6,761 bases of DNA from positions 1 through 6,761 of the forward strand of contig JBEKDL010000088.1 in the NCBI GenBank assembly GCA_050014355.1, read 5' to 3'. Source of the stretch: Fen-1077 sp050014355. GTDB taxonomy: Bacteria > Chloroflexota > Dehalococcoidia > Dehalococcoidales > RBG-16-60-22. Of this stretch, positions 6,003 to 6,761 are shown piece after piece (position 1 is the stretch's first letter; each line of letters opens with the position of its first letter). The notes beneath the pieces are model-generated. The model saw only the letters and a list, made by a program, of their open reading frames with translations, was not told the DNA's origin and made no database searches. The position numbers and the translations under genes are program-made.

Positions 6003-6761
6003 ATGTTCCAATTAATTGATACCCACGCCCATTTAGACGAAATAGAAAATCTGGATAAAGCGCTTGCCGACGCTAAAAAGGCCGGGGTTACAGCGGTCAT
6101 CGCGGTCGGCTCCGATGCGGCGTCGAACCGGAAAGTGCTGCAAATCGCGGCGCGGTACCGGGGACTCGTCTACCCAGCACTCGGCTGGCACCCGTGGTAC
6201 ATTAAGGAACCGGAGATTGATGCTAGCCTGGATCTCATGAAAGACCATGTGGCTAAAGCGGTGGCCATCGGAGAGGTGGGACTGGATTATCATAAGAGGG
6301 TCCTGGCCATCGCCGGTAAAGAGCTGCAAAAAAGGGTGCTTAAGGAAATCCTGAAGATAGCTAAAGACCATGGGAAACCGGCGCTCATCCATTCACGCTA
6401 TGCCTGGCGGGACGCTTTAGACCTGGTGATTGAGGCCGGAGTTGAAAAAGCCGTTTTTCACTGGTTCACCGGGCCGTCAAGTGTATTGCGGGACATCATC
6501 GACCGGGGCTATTTCATTTCGGCGACTCCTGCCGTGATATATCACGAGGAGCACCGGCGCGCGGTAAAGGAAACACCACTGACGCAGTTGCTTTTAGAAA
6601 CAGACAGCCCGGTGGTTTATGCCCGCGGGTGCGAAGGAGAGTTTAACGCGTCCCCGGCGGACGTGGCGCGGTCTTTGAGGGGCACCGCGGCACTCAAAAA
6701 CAAGAGCGAGGCGGAGATGGCAGAAGTGACCACCGAGAACGCGAAAAAACTGTTTGGGATT
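6003..6761 (+). CDS. TatD-family metal-dependent hydrolase or nuclease, cut at the right edge
   Basis: TatD proteins are TIM-barrel metal enzymes; studied members act as 3'-5' exonucleases or endonucleases on DNA or RNA. The 253 residues visible contain the full expected ligand set: H8 and H10 in DTHAHLD, E91 in IGEVGLDYH, H130 in ALIHSR, H153 in VFHWFTG and D201 in LLETDSPVV. The frame is open to the window end and stops at NAKKLFGI, the usual family C-terminus, so probably only a few codons are missing. An in-frame TAA at 5997-5999 and no nearby alternative force the start at 6003. There is no good ribosome binding site, only a GAG within the last octamer unit. Its place after archease, rtcB and the small gene suggests a role in nucleic-acid end processing, but TatD genes also occur in unrelated operons. 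The exact orthologue (TatD, YcfH or YabD type) is unsettled. Confidence 0.9.
   Translation, partial: MFQLIDTHAHLDEIENLDKALADAKKAGVTAVIAVGSDAASNRKVLQIAARYRGLVYPALGWHPWYIKEPEIDASLDLMKDHVAKAVAIGEVGLDYHKRVLAIAGKELQKRVLKEILKIAKDHGKPALIHSRYAWRDALDLVIEAGVEKAVFHWFTGPSSVLRDIIDRGYFISATPAVIYHEEHRRAVKETPLTQLLLETDSPVVYARGCEGEFNASPADVARSLRGTAALKNKSEAEMAEVTTENAKKLFGI

Noticed and set aside
6033..6392. Minus-strand frame opposite the TatD-family gene.
   Set aside because: The plus strand carries the full TatD metal-ligand set with an open frame to the window end; the opposite frame is a shadow.

Overview
The window looks like chromosomal DNA from a bacterium, probably a strict anaerobe. Strong purine-rich ribosome binding sites precede argC and rtcB, and sigma70-like promoter elements lie in the one divergent intergenic region. 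The anaerobe guess rests on a fused membrane haem-b/HdrD-type iron-sulfur oxidoreductase. Archease and an archaeal-length RtcB are sparsely distributed in bacteria, and the mix resembles anaerobic Chloroflexota (Dehalococcoidia-like) or related deep-branching lineages. That assignment is a weak inference from gene content.

Left half, minus strand, read right to left from about 3682: a class I SAM-dependent methyltransferase; five bases later a 676-residue fusion of a NarI-like membrane domain, two [4Fe-4S] ferredoxin motifs and two complete CCG (HdrB/D-type) cysteine motifs; then, after a 105-base gap holding a short octamer array, the N-terminal two thirds of argC (arginine biosynthesis), cut by the left window edge. 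The first two genes are probably cotranscribed. Whether argC belongs to the same transcript cannot be decided from the sequence.

Centre, 3683-3822: a divergent control region. It has a consensus extended -10 facing left, a TTGACA-type promoter facing right, a perfect 14-base palindrome and a period-8 repeat array that runs up to the archease start.

Right half, plus strand: archease, rtcB, an 88-residue protein of unknown function and a TatD-family metal-dependent hydrolase cut by the right edge. Spacings are 10, 3 and 31 bases, so this is an apparent RNA-repair operon. Archease activates the RtcB RNA ligase. TatD proteins are metal-dependent nucleases that could act on nucleic-acid ends, and the small protein is an unexplained partner.

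The least explained signal is the in-phase octamer repeat, consensus roughly NTGMGYAA. It occurs at three gene boundaries and once inside the methyltransferase gene, always in the same orientation. It supplies the stop codon and last residues of the 88-residue protein and makes up the initiation regions of archease and the TatD gene. Every stretch longer than about 140 bases is coding, and I see no RNA gene, mobile element, CRISPR array or convincing terminator.
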